Shown: positions 1-5,097 of the stretch, in pieces
Position numbering within the stretch: the stretch's first letter is position 1
Layout of the letters: every line of letters starts with the position of its first letter
NCBI GenBank assembly: GCA_031256615.1
Contig: JAIRQG010000014.1
Location: forward strand, 1 to 7,206
Reading direction: 5' to 3'
DNA: 7,206 bases
From: Candidatus Methanoplasma sp.
Lineage (GTDB): Archaea; Thermoplasmatota; Thermoplasmata; Methanomassiliicoccales; Methanomethylophilaceae
Program-made: the position numbers and the translations under genes
Notes under the pieces: generated by a model
Told to the model about the DNA's origin: nothing
The model's input: only the letters and a program-made list of their open reading frames with translations
Databases searched by the model: none

Positions 1-228
1 TGCGGAATGCCCATGAGAGAAAAATCCGAATTTGCAATGTGCGATGAGAGGAAGGACTATTGCGTCCATTGCGCCCGTCCGGACGGCACTATGCAGTCGT
101 TTGAAGAGAAAAAAGAGAATTTGACGATGTTCATCATCAAGACGCAGGGATTATCCGGAGAGGTCGCCGAAAGCGCTGCTCTGTCCATGATGAGAAAGCT
201 TCCGGCGTGCGAGAGTCGTTTTACCTGA
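1..228 (+). CDS. Small zinc-ribbon protein, 3' part (5' end outside window)
   Basis: The reading frame is open from base 1 and begins with Cys-Gly-Met-Pro-Met, so the visible 75 residues are the C-terminal part of a protein that starts upstream. The CGMPM segment followed by a Cys at residue 14 and a YCxxC pair (residues 21 and 24) resembles the small 'putative zinc ribbon' family whose members start CQSCGMPM and continue with YCxxC; the first Cys of that family would lie just outside the window. The rest is helical, with an acidic/basic stretch (EEKKEN) and a segment like the family's C-terminal helix. The role is unknown; zinc binding is inferred from the Cys pattern. An internal ATG at 13 could be mistaken for a start, but the conserved CGMP lies before it. 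The gene is followed after 65 bp by the ATPase gene on the same strand. Confidence 0.7.
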   Translation, partial: CGMPMREKSEFAMCDERKDYCVHCARPDGTMQSFEEKKENLTMFIIKTQGLSGEVAESAALSMMRKLPACESRFT

Positions 229-233
229 TCCCA

Positions 234-247
234 TATCGGTTCCGATA
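234..247. promoter_or_regulatory. 14-bp palindrome upstream of the mrp promoter
   Basis: TATCGG-TT-CCGATA is a perfect inverted repeat with 6-bp arms. It begins 5 bp after the stop of the zinc-ribbon gene and ends 3 bp before a TATA-like element. No T-run follows it, so it does not look like a terminator. Its position just upstream of TATA would suit an operator or activator site. The function is inferred from position only. Confidence 0.4.
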
Positions 248-250
248 ACC

Positions 251-257
251 CTATATC
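251..257 (+). promoter_or_regulatory. Possible TATA box of the mrp-nifX unit
   Basis: CTATATC lies about 40 bp before the ATPase start codon, a suitable distance for transcription to begin near 278-282 with a short leader. It is a weak match to the archaeal TATA consensus and no clear purine-rich BRE precedes it. The ATPase could also be co-transcribed with the zinc-ribbon gene. Confidence 0.35.
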
Positions 258-261
258 AGAA

Positions 262-273
262 CTGAACGTTCAG
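262..273. promoter_or_regulatory. 12-bp palindrome between TATA-like box and start codon
   Basis: CTGAACGTTCAG is a perfect 12-bp palindrome located 5 bp downstream of the TATA-like element and 20 bp before the ATG. This is where archaeal repressors commonly bind to block RNA polymerase or TFB recruitment. It is a candidate operator; no regulator gene is visible in the window. Confidence 0.4.
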
Positions 274-293
274 GTTGTACGGAGAAATACCAA

Positions 294-1127
294 ATGCCTA
301 AACCGATGATGAGCGGAGGAGATATTGAAAGCGAGACACGGCTGCGTGACAGCCTTTCGAGGATCGGGCACGTTATCATTGTCATGAGCGGGAAGGGAGG
401 GGTCGGAAAGAGCACGGTTTCCTCGAACCTTGCCCAAGCCCTCTCGATGAAAGGTTACCAGACGGGCCTCATGGACATCGATATTACCGGTCCAAACATA
501 CCGAAGATGTTCCACATCGAGGATGAGAAACTCTACGCAAACGATAACAACAAGCTCATACCAATATCCGTCCCGCCTTCTCTTAGCGTGATATCAATGG
601 CCTTCCTTCTTCCTGAAAGGGATTCGGCCGTGATGTGGAGGGGCCCAATGAAAGCAAGCGCCATCAGACAGTTCATTGAAGATGTCGAATGGGGCGATCT
701 TGATTATCTGATAATCGACATGCCTCCGGGAACCGGTGACGAAGCCATATCCGTCGTTCAGCTCATACCGAAAGCGGACGGCGCTGTCATCGTGACGACT
801 CCGCAGGACGTTGCGGTGCTTGACAGCAGGAAATCCATATCTTTCGCAGCCCAGACGAAACTCCCAATACTGGGGCTTGTTGAGAACATGAGCGGGTTCG
901 TCTGCCCGCACTGCGGCGAACTGACCGAGATATTCGGCTCGGGCGGCGGAGAGAAGGCGGCCGAAAGCCTGAAGATACAGTTTCTTGGGCGTGTTCCTCT
1001 TGAGCCAGGCGTGGCAATGTCGGGGGATTCGGGAATGCCCATAGTGATGTCTGAACCCGAGTCTAAGTCCGCTGCCGCATTCAATTCTATCGTTAACAAG
1101 ATAATAAGGACCGTGGAGAAGACATGA
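294..1127 (+). CDS. Mrp/NBP35-family P-loop ATPase, Fe-S cluster carrier
   Basis: A 277-residue member of the Mrp/ApbC/NBP35 family, cytosolic ATPases that hold and transfer Fe-S clusters to apoproteins. Visible motifs are the deviant Walker A GKGGVGKST at residues 33-41 with the signature Lys34, the family segment MDIDITGPNIP at 60-70, a Walker B-like LIIDMPPGTGDE around 138-150, and the C-terminal CPHC pair (Cys204, Cys207), which in this family bridges a [4Fe-4S] cluster across a dimer. The N-terminus is short and lacks both the MIP18/DUF59 domain of bacterial Mrp and the ferredoxin-like Cys motif of eukaryotic NBP35, as usual for archaeal forms. Start chosen: ATG at 294, with GGAG at 281-284 nine bases upstream; in-frame ATGs at 306 and 309 are possible. 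The stop overlaps the next gene by ATGA, so the two are translationally coupled. The family is clear; the client proteins are unknown. Confidence 0.93.
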   Translation: MPKPMMSGGDIESETRLRDSLSRIGHVIIVMSGKGGVGKSTVSSNLAQALSMKGYQTGLMDIDITGPNIPKMFHIEDEKLYANDNNKLIPISVPPSLSVISMAFLLPERDSAVMWRGPMKASAIRQFIEDVEWGDLDYLIIDMPPGTGDEAISVVQLIPKADGAVIVTTPQDVAVLDSRKSISFAAQTKLPILGLVENMSGFVCPHCGELTEIFGSGGGEKAAESLKIQFLGRVPLEPGVAMSGDSGMPIVMSEPESKSAAAFNSIVNKIIRTVEKT

Positions 1128-1462
1128 GGATCGGCGTCATCGCCGAAGGAGATTCTATTGAATCTTTCGTTGCGGACGACTTCGGCCACGCTCCGTTCTT
1201 TTTGATCGTGGACATGGATACTCTTGACTACCAAGTGGTGGTCAACGAATATGCGAATTCCCTGGGCGCAGGGATGAAAGTGGCCAACGCGATCGCCGGA
1301 CTTGGTGTGGATGCCGTGATCACAGGCGGCATCGGCTCCCACGGCCTGGATATCCTGAACAAAGCCGGGATACATGTGGCCTATGACGAGGAAGGCACTG
1401 TTGAAGAGTGCGTCAGGGATTTCAAAAGAAGATATGAACTGAGAAAACAAGCGTCAGACTGA
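1124..1462 (+). CDS. NifX/NifB C-terminal-like (dinitrogenase FeMo-cofactor biosynthesis) domain protein
   Basis: A 112-residue stand-alone protein of the family shared by NifX, NafY and the NifB C-terminus. Visible family features are the N-terminal strand MRIGVIAE, the FGHAPFFLIVD segment (residues 21-30), and the C-terminal VDAVITGGIGSHGLDILNKAGIHVAY block. The family binds Fe-S or iron-molybdenum clusters. Stand-alone archaeal copies beside an Mrp/NBP35 ATPase are common and do not imply nitrogen fixation; no nif structural gene is in the window. The start codon overlaps the ATPase stop (ATGA). A joint role in metallocluster handling is inferred from that coupling. The last five codons (QASD and stop) lie inside a 27-bp repeat also found at 2547-2573. 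The tail after GTVEECVRDFKRRYEL is not part of the conserved domain. Confidence 0.88.
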   Translation: MRIGVIAEGDSIESFVADDFGHAPFFLIVDMDTLDYQVVVNEYANSLGAGMKVANAIAGLGVDAVITGGIGSHGLDILNKAGIHVAYDEEGTVEECVRDFKRRYELRKQASD

Positions 1463-1469
1463 CCTCTTG
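1443..1469. repeat. Direct repeat, copy 1 (26/27 identical to 2547-2573)
   Basis: GAAAACAA, then G (A in the other copy), then CGTCAGACTGACCTCTTG. The similarity extends a few bases further left with one gap and one substitution (GAACTGA versus GAACGG). The core holds an 11-bp palindrome GTCAGACTGAC (1453-1463). This copy contains the stop codon of the nifX-like gene (TGA, 1460-1462). On the minus strand it also reads K-R-S-V-stop, as at the end of queE. Together with copy 2 it brackets the cupin-methyltransferase pair. Confidence 0.9.
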
Positions 1470-1485
1470 CATCTTCTTTTCATTT
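1470..1485 (+). terminator. Possible T-rich terminator of the mrp-nifX unit
   Basis: Just after the nifX-like stop, the + strand has a pyrimidine/T-rich tract (CTTCTTTTCATTT, 1473-1485). Archaeal termination commonly needs only such T-rich stretches. It overlaps the end of the convergent methyltransferase gene, so the two units share a very small 3' region. Confidence 0.35.
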
Positions 1486-2118
1486 GAAATCAAGCCGGAT
1501 GAATATTTTTTCGTTCGGCAAGATGTATTCCTTCCTTCCTGCCGCCTTGTATCCGGCATCGCACATAGCGGCAACAAGCGACAGTTCCTCACAATTCTGC
1601 CCGTGCTGCAGGATATCGTCGAATGCCGCCTCATAGCCGGAATGCGAGACAGTGTGTCCGTCAGGGTTGAATTGGATGGTGACCGAAACGATCGGTTTCG
1701 TCAGTTCAGAGACGATGTCCATAAAGTTGTTAAGATGTATGTGTTCCACGATCATATTTGCGATCACGATGTCAGTGGGTTTCAGGAGCTCGACGGCGCG
1801 GTCTTTTTCAGTCACCAGATCAATTGAGTAAAGCACGAGCTCCGGCATTGCGCTGTACCGTTCACGGCATATGTTCAGATATTCTTCGTTGATGTCCATG
1901 CCAATGACGGTTTTGCAACATCCGGCCGTGATATTGCAGAGGCCGTTTCCGTCGGTTATTCCGAGGATCGCGACTGCCGGTTTTTGGATGTTCGCAACAA
2001 GCGCAAACTGGTCGCCGGTTATACGGGAGAGCGTTTGAAGCTGCTGCACATTCTCATGGCCCATATGTTTTTCATATATTTCATGAGGAAATTCCTGCCA
2101 TGGGTTTGTGCCTGACAC
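1480..2118 (-). CDS. Class I SAM-dependent methyltransferase, substrate unknown
   Basis: A 212-residue Rossmann-fold methyltransferase. Residues 49-60 (VAILGITDGNGL) are the SAM-binding motif I with Gly53, Gly57 and Gly59. VIGMDIN with Asp75 ends strand 2 and would hold the SAM ribose. DIVIANMIVEHI (117-128) is the motif IV region. The N-terminal NPWQEFPHEIYEKHM segment precedes the fold and resembles the start of a methyltransferase group I associate with anaerobic Firmicutes (from memory, not a search), so bacterial origin is possible. Start chosen: GTG at 2118, two bases after the cupin stop. The next Met is residue 19, and starting there would remove the conserved-looking N-terminus. The Shine-Dalgarno site is weak, so translation is probably coupled to the cupin. 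A small-molecule substrate is more likely than DNA or rRNA because no target-recognition domain is visible, but this is a guess. Confidence 0.75.
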   Translation of the reverse strand: MSGTNPWQEFPHEIYEKHMGHENVQQLQTLSRITGDQFALVANIQKPAVAILGITDGNGLCNITAGCCKTVIGMDINEEYLNICRERYSAMPELVLYSIDLVTEKDRAVELLKPTDIVIANMIVEHIHLNNFMDIVSELTKPIVSVTIQFNPDGHTVSHSGYEAAFDDILQHGQNCEELSLVAAMCDAGYKAAGRKEYILPNEKIFIRLDFK

Positions 2119-2120
2119 TT

Positions 2121-2447
2121 TTATCCGTCCGTGATCTCAAATAACAGCAAGATCGCTTTTTCGCCCTTGCCGAGGATGGATCTATGCTTATCGGCCTCGC
2201 CGCCTGAAATGAATATGAGGTCGCCTTTGCTGTATCTTTCCGTTTTTCCGTTGAAATCTATTCCGAAGCTCCCTTCGAGCACCATTCCAGCGTGACCGCG
2301 GAGACACCAGCCCGGTTCCTCAAACCCCTCTGAAAATTCAACAATGCGCAGACGTTGGTTCCCATGGACGTACGCTTTGTATCTGACGCCTGTTCCGGCG
2401 TTTATCCATTCTATATTGTCAAAGATGATTTTATGGCTGTCCGTCAT
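2121..2447 (-). CDS. Small single-domain cupin protein
   Basis: A 108-residue protein consisting of one cupin beta-barrel. Cupin motif 1 is at residues 51-67 (GHAGMVLEGSFGIDFNG) with His52 and Glu58; the second His of the usual HxH is Gly54. Motif 2 is at 75-88 (GDLIFISGGEADKH) with His88, where the usual Pro is Ser81 and a commonly present His is Asp86. Metal binding may therefore be weakened or altered. Start chosen: ATG at 2447, with a strong GGAGG at 2452-2456 four bases upstream. An in-frame TTG at 2468 would extend it by seven residues that encode the Shine-Dalgarno site itself. The gene is followed after 2 bp by the methyltransferase, so the two form one unit. Small cupins of this sort can be sensors, isomerases or oxygenases; the sequence does not decide. 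Confidence 0.8.
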   Translation of the reverse strand: MTDSHKIIFDNIEWINAGTGVRYKAYVHGNQRLRIVEFSEGFEEPGWCLRGHAGMVLEGSFGIDFNGKTERYSKGDLIFISGGEADKHRSILGKGEKAILLLFEITDG

Positions 2448-2484
2448 GCTTCCTCCTTCTTTACTCAATACGGATACGACGAAT

Positions 2485-2494
2485 CATTTTATCA
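2485..2494 (-). promoter_or_regulatory. Possible TATA box of the cupin-methyltransferase unit
   Basis: Read on the minus strand the element is TGATAAAATG, about 40 bp before the cupin ATG. Transcription would begin near 2463 and give a leader of about 16 nt holding the GGAGG site. It lies inside the bracketed segment, so the cassette seems to carry its own promoter. Confidence 0.4.
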
Positions 2495-2507
2495 GAGTTT
2501 GCGCACA

Positions 2508-2526
2508 GATCAACCGCTTTTTGATC
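2508..2526. repeat. Inverted repeat GATCAA-N7-TTGATC upstream of the cupin promoter
   Basis: Perfect 6-bp arms (2508-2513 and 2521-2526) separated by seven bases, 14 bp upstream of the TATA-like element on the minus strand. The position suits a regulator site. As RNA it could instead form a small hairpin downstream of queE. The function is not established. Confidence 0.4.
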
Positions 2527-2545
2527 ATACGCCATCTGTTGAACG

Positions 2546-2557
2546 GGAAAACAAACG
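2546..2557 (-). terminator. Possible T-rich terminator after queE
   Basis: Immediately after the queE stop, the minus strand reads CGTTTGTTTTCC. A T-rich tract like this is enough for archaeal termination. The same tract occurs in repeat copy 1 (1443-1453), downstream of the methyltransferase, so the repeat may serve as a terminator for both minus-strand units. Confidence 0.35.
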
Positions 2558-2573
2558 TCAGACTGACCTCTTG
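2547..2573. repeat. Direct repeat, copy 2 (26/27 identical to 1443-1469)
   Basis: Same 27-bp sequence as copy 1 with one substitution at 2555. It covers the last codons of queE (K-R-S-V and the TGA at 2560-2558 on the minus strand). Read on the + strand in the other gene's frame it gives K-Q-T-S-D-stop, nearly the C-terminus of the nifX-like protein (K-Q-A-S-D-stop). The queE ending (HKIIWGDKRSV) is typical of the family, so this copy is probably the original setting for queE. Confidence 0.9.
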
Positions 2574-3181
2574 TCTCCCCATATTATCTTATGAAGCTGA
2601 GGCAGGACCCTCACATTCAGTTTCCTGTGGATGACCTCTTCCGCGATGGGGAGCAGGTTCATGCCTCCCACAGCGGAGAATACAATGTTCGCATCGGTCT
2701 TGTTCTCCCTTATGAAACGTATCGCATAGTTCATATCGATCCGGTCGCCTATCACAAACTTCAGCGCATCCTTCTTACCGACGTGCTCAAGATTCGAAAG
2801 AAGGTTCTTCTCGGACATCCCGGACGACGGACATTTCACATCTAGGTTGACGCATATTCTCTCATCCTTCGGTATCTTGGAGATGTCCACCGAACCGTTG
2901 GTCTCGATCACTATCTTCTTGCCTGCGCTGAGCAGCCTTTCTATCAGTTCGGGCATGTCCTCCTGCAGCATCGGCTCCCCTCCGGTGATGCATACGTTCT
3001 CGGTATCATCCACTGCCTCCATTATCTCATCAAGGGATGTTTCTTTGCCGCCTTCCTGAGCATAGGTTGTATCGCACCATGCGCATCTTAGGTTACAGCC
3101 GGCTGTCCTAATGAAGTATGTCGGAACGCCGATGTTCAGCCCTTCTCCCTGAATAGACCTGAAATACTCGCAAATCCTCAT
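2558..3181 (-). CDS. queE: 7-carboxy-7-deazaguanine synthase QueE (radical SAM)
   Basis: A 207-residue radical SAM enzyme that converts 6-carboxy-tetrahydropterin to 7-carboxy-7-deazaguanine in preQ0 synthesis. Visible features are the N-terminal FRSIQGEG (residues 7-14), the cluster motif C29-x3-C33-x2-C36 (CNLRCAWC) followed by Asp37-Thr38, the SAM-binding GGEP at 67-70, and the C-terminal LPQLHKIIWG. Length is normal for the family. Start chosen: ATG at 3181, one base after the queC stop, because homologues begin just before the SIQGEG segment; an ATG at 3193 inside queC would add MRGK. A GAGGGG sequence precedes both. It is the last gene of the queD-queC-queE order and supplies the substrate for QueC. 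Its stop lies in the 27-bp repeat. Confidence 0.95.
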   Translation of the reverse strand: MRICEYFRSIQGEGLNIGVPTYFIRTAGCNLRCAWCDTTYAQEGGKETSLDEIMEAVDDTENVCITGGEPMLQEDMPELIERLLSAGKKIVIETNGSVDISKIPKDERICVNLDVKCPSSGMSEKNLLSNLEHVGKKDALKFVIGDRIDMNYAIRFIRENKTDANIVFSAVGGMNLLPIAEEVIHRKLNVRVLPQLHKIIWGDKRSV

Positions 3182-3182
3182 T

Positions 3183-3857
3183 TTACCCCTCATACGGTAT
3201 CTCATCCATATGTCCTGCTTCTCTAAATCCTTTGAGTCTGAGCCTGCAGGAATCACAACGGCCGCACGCTTTGTCGCCGCCATTGTAGCATGACCATGTC
3301 AGGCGGAGAGGGGCATTAAGTTCCTTTCCCTTCTTCACGATGTCCGCCTTGGAAAGGTCGATTATCGGAGTTCTTATCTCGATCGCCCTTCCCTCCGATC
3401 CGGCCTTGGTGCCTGCAGCAATCATTTCCCTGAATGATCTGAAGAACTCCGGGCGGCAGTCGGGGTATCCCGAATAATCCACTGCATTCGCCCCGATATA
3501 TATCGCATCTGCACCGATAGATTCGCACAGACCCGCCGCTATGCTCAGAAAGATAATATTCCTTGCCGGGACATATGTGACCGGTATCTCTTCTTCGAGT
3601 TTTCCTTTTCTGTCTGAGGGTACCTCGATGCTCTTGTCGGTCAGCGCGGACCTGAATGAAGACAGATCGATATCCACAATGCTGCCGTTTATTCCGTAAT
3701 GCCTGCACACTGCCCGGGCAGAATCCAATTCTTTCGTGTGCCTCTGCCCGTATCTGAAACTTAGCGCGGTGATATCCATTCCCTCATTGAGCGCGATCGC
3801 CAGCGTCACCGTGGAATCAAGCCCCCCGGACAGCAGTACGACTGCCTTCGGCATCAT
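3183..3857 (-). CDS. queC: 7-cyano-7-deazaguanine (preQ0) synthase QueC
   Basis: A 224-residue ATP-dependent enzyme that converts 7-carboxy-7-deazaguanine and ammonia to preQ0, the base later inserted into tRNA position 15 on the way to archaeosine. Visible features are the PP-loop LLSGGLDST at residues 8-16 and the C-terminal zinc-binding Cys set C190, C198, C201, C204 (SCYNGGDKACGRCDSC). Length is normal. Start: two adjacent ATGs, 3857 and 3854. The first overlaps the queD stop in an ATGA arrangement; the second has better spacing from the GGTG at 3860-3863. Either gives an intact enzyme. There is no fused glutamine-amidotransferase or TGT domain. Confidence 0.95.
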   Translation of the reverse strand: MMPKAVVLLSGGLDSTVTLAIALNEGMDITALSFRYGQRHTKELDSARAVCRHYGINGSIVDIDLSSFRSALTDKSIEVPSDRKGKLEEEIPVTYVPARNIIFLSIAAGLCESIGADAIYIGANAVDYSGYPDCRPEFFRSFREMIAAGTKAGSEGRAIEIRTPIIDLSKADIVKKGKELNAPLRLTWSCYNGGDKACGRCDSCRLRLKGFREAGHMDEIPYEG

Positions 3858-4327
3858 AACACCTTTGTGTACCACGCCGTCTGTCCGCGTTCTTCGTCCA
3901 GCCCTATGGACACGCTCTTGACCGATTTCGGGAAATCGATGTCTTTGATGATCCTCTCGGTCATCATCCTTGCCATCTCCTCTGCGGTGGTCGTCGGGAT
4001 ATCCAGCAGCAGAACGTCCTCTGCCGGGAACACATACCTCTTGCCGCAGGAGGTCACTTCCACTGATCCGTCTTTCTCAGCTATCTTGACGATCTTCGAA
4101 CCTGCGGGCAGAAGGACCAAGTGGTCCATTTCCGATACCATGGACCTCAGCTTCTTTTTTAGGATGACAAAGTCCATCACCATGCCGCTGTCGTCCAGTT
4201 CGCCTTCGAGACTCATCCTCACGATATAGCTGTGGCCATGAAGCCTGGAACACTTATCGTGCATGGGTATGAAATGGCAAGACGAGAATGTTATCCCCGT
4301 ATGGCCTCCGTCTATCTCTATTTTCAT
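3854..4327 (-). CDS. queD: QueD-type 6-carboxy-tetrahydropterin synthase (PTPS family)
   Basis: A 157-residue member of the 6-pyruvoyltetrahydropterin synthase fold, which makes 6-carboxy-5,6,7,8-tetrahydropterin from dihydroneopterin triphosphate. The zinc ligands are His18 and the pair His30, His32 in CSRLHGHSY. Cys26 is at the catalytic Cys position (C-x3-H-x-H). VMDF (50-53) and MDH (67-69) match the family's DF and DH motifs, and PTTTAEEMA (111-119) matches the usual PTaE segment. A 25-residue stretch between (about 75-103) is poorly conserved. The QueD role is assigned because queC and queE follow immediately; on sequence alone another PTPS subfamily remains possible. The start overlaps the mtxX stop (ATGA), with GAGGGGAG upstream as ribosome site. 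Confidence 0.88.
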   Translation of the reverse strand: MKIEIDGGHTGITFSSCHFIPMHDKCSRLHGHSYIVRMSLEGELDDSGMVMDFVILKKKLRSMVSEMDHLVLLPAGSKIVKIAEKDGSVEVTSCGKRYVFPAEDVLLLDIPTTTAEEMARMMTERIIKDIDFPKSVKSVSIGLDEERGQTAWYTKVL

Positions 4328-5073
4328 TTTCTCCCCTCGGCCAGCCTCATTGCGAGTATTATTGAGTCAATATAATCGGTCTTTACCCTGGACGTGTCCA
4401 CAAAGACCTTGTCGATGTTCAGTACGGGTGCGCCCAGAGCTATGGCGTCCCCGATGAAATGCAGGGTCCTGAAGATCAGGTTGCCGATCACTCCGTCCGG
4501 TGCGATGATGAGGTCTGCCTCTTCCACGGCGGATTCGATCAGTATCTCCGCATGGTATGCGTCATACATTTCTTTTTGAAGCATTGACACCAACATTTCC
4601 GCATCGCTGATGGATCTGTCTACCGCCTCATTCCTTCCTTTGTCGCCTATTCTGCCTCCGGACATCACGGCTATCCTCGTCCCTGCGCCCATTTTCCTCA
4701 TGAGCTTTATCGCATTGACGGCAATTCTGCGCTTTTCCTCAACTGTCCGGCCCTCATCTATGCCGACGGGTGCCATGAAGAACGCGCGGCCGTTCTTAGG
4801 TTCCATGATGACGACCCTTTCCAATTCACTGACCTCCGCCTTTTCTTTCAGGATACGGAGAAGTTCGGCGGATGACATGTCCCCTCTGACCGCCGCATCT
4901 ATCTCCCCGGAAAATAGATCGTCCACAAGCTTTTTCGGGTCGTAGTATATCTTCACGCTTTCTTTGTTCAGCGCACGGACGCTGCTCTCCACATGTTTGG
5001 AGTCGGCGACACTGCCAATACCGACGCGTACATTTGGAAGGTCGGTCTGCATAAGGTCCTTTACTACGAACAT
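4324..5073 (-). CDS. mtxX: MtxX / methanogenesis marker protein 4
   Basis: A 249-residue protein of the methanogen-specific MtxX family (methanogenesis marker 4), related to the phosphate acetyl/butyryl transferase fold. The recognisable parts are FFMAPVGIDEG near the middle, the VMSGGRIGDKGRN segment, LIIAPDGVIGNLIFRTLHFIGDAIALGAPVL, and VFVDTSRVKTDY near the C-terminus. The name comes from an early link to a methyltransferase complex; the biochemical function is, to my knowledge, not established. Start: ATG at 5073 lacks a good ribosome site. An in-frame ATG at 5052, with AAGGAC just upstream, would give MQTDLPNVRVGIG and is a fair alternative. It lies 24 bp after dph2 and overlaps queD by 4 bp, so it is within the translation/RNA modification operon. 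Confidence 0.85.
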   Translation of the reverse strand: MFVVKDLMQTDLPNVRVGIGSVADSKHVESSVRALNKESVKIYYDPKKLVDDLFSGEIDAAVRGDMSSAELLRILKEKAEVSELERVVIMEPKNGRAFFMAPVGIDEGRTVEEKRRIAVNAIKLMRKMGAGTRIAVMSGGRIGDKGRNEAVDRSISDAEMLVSMLQKEMYDAYHAEILIESAVEEADLIIAPDGVIGNLIFRTLHFIGDAIALGAPVLNIDKVFVDTSRVKTDYIDSIILAMRLAEGRK

Positions 5074-5078
5074 CAGGA

Positions 5079-5097
5079 GTTCATAATATCGTTCATA
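5079..5097. repeat. Short tandem repeat in the dph2-mtxX gap
   Basis: GTTCATA occurs at 5079-5085 and again at 5091-5097, a 12-bp period that fills most of the 24-bp gap between dph2 and mtxX. It is A+T rich and may be chance; an internal promoter or processing site cannot be excluded. Confidence 0.3.

Noticed and set aside
239..250. GGTTCCGATAACC-like sequence resembling a tRNA T-arm
   Set aside because: It lacks the GTTCRA T-loop consensus, and no acceptor or anticodon arms fit around it; it is better explained as part of the palindrome at 234-247.
758..1450. A 230-codon minus-strand open frame opposite the mrp and nifX-like genes
   Set aside because: It is antisense to two well-recognised families, has no recognisable domain of its own and spans the junction of two coupled genes; it is a shadow frame.
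1124..1462. Evidence for nitrogen fixation from the NifX-like gene
   Set aside because: Stand-alone proteins of this family are widespread in archaea without nitrogenase, and no nifH, nifD, nifK or nifB is present.
1443..2573. Cassette as a classical insertion sequence
   Set aside because: No transposase, no terminal inverted repeats next to the direct repeats, and a 27-bp duplication is longer than usual target-site duplications.
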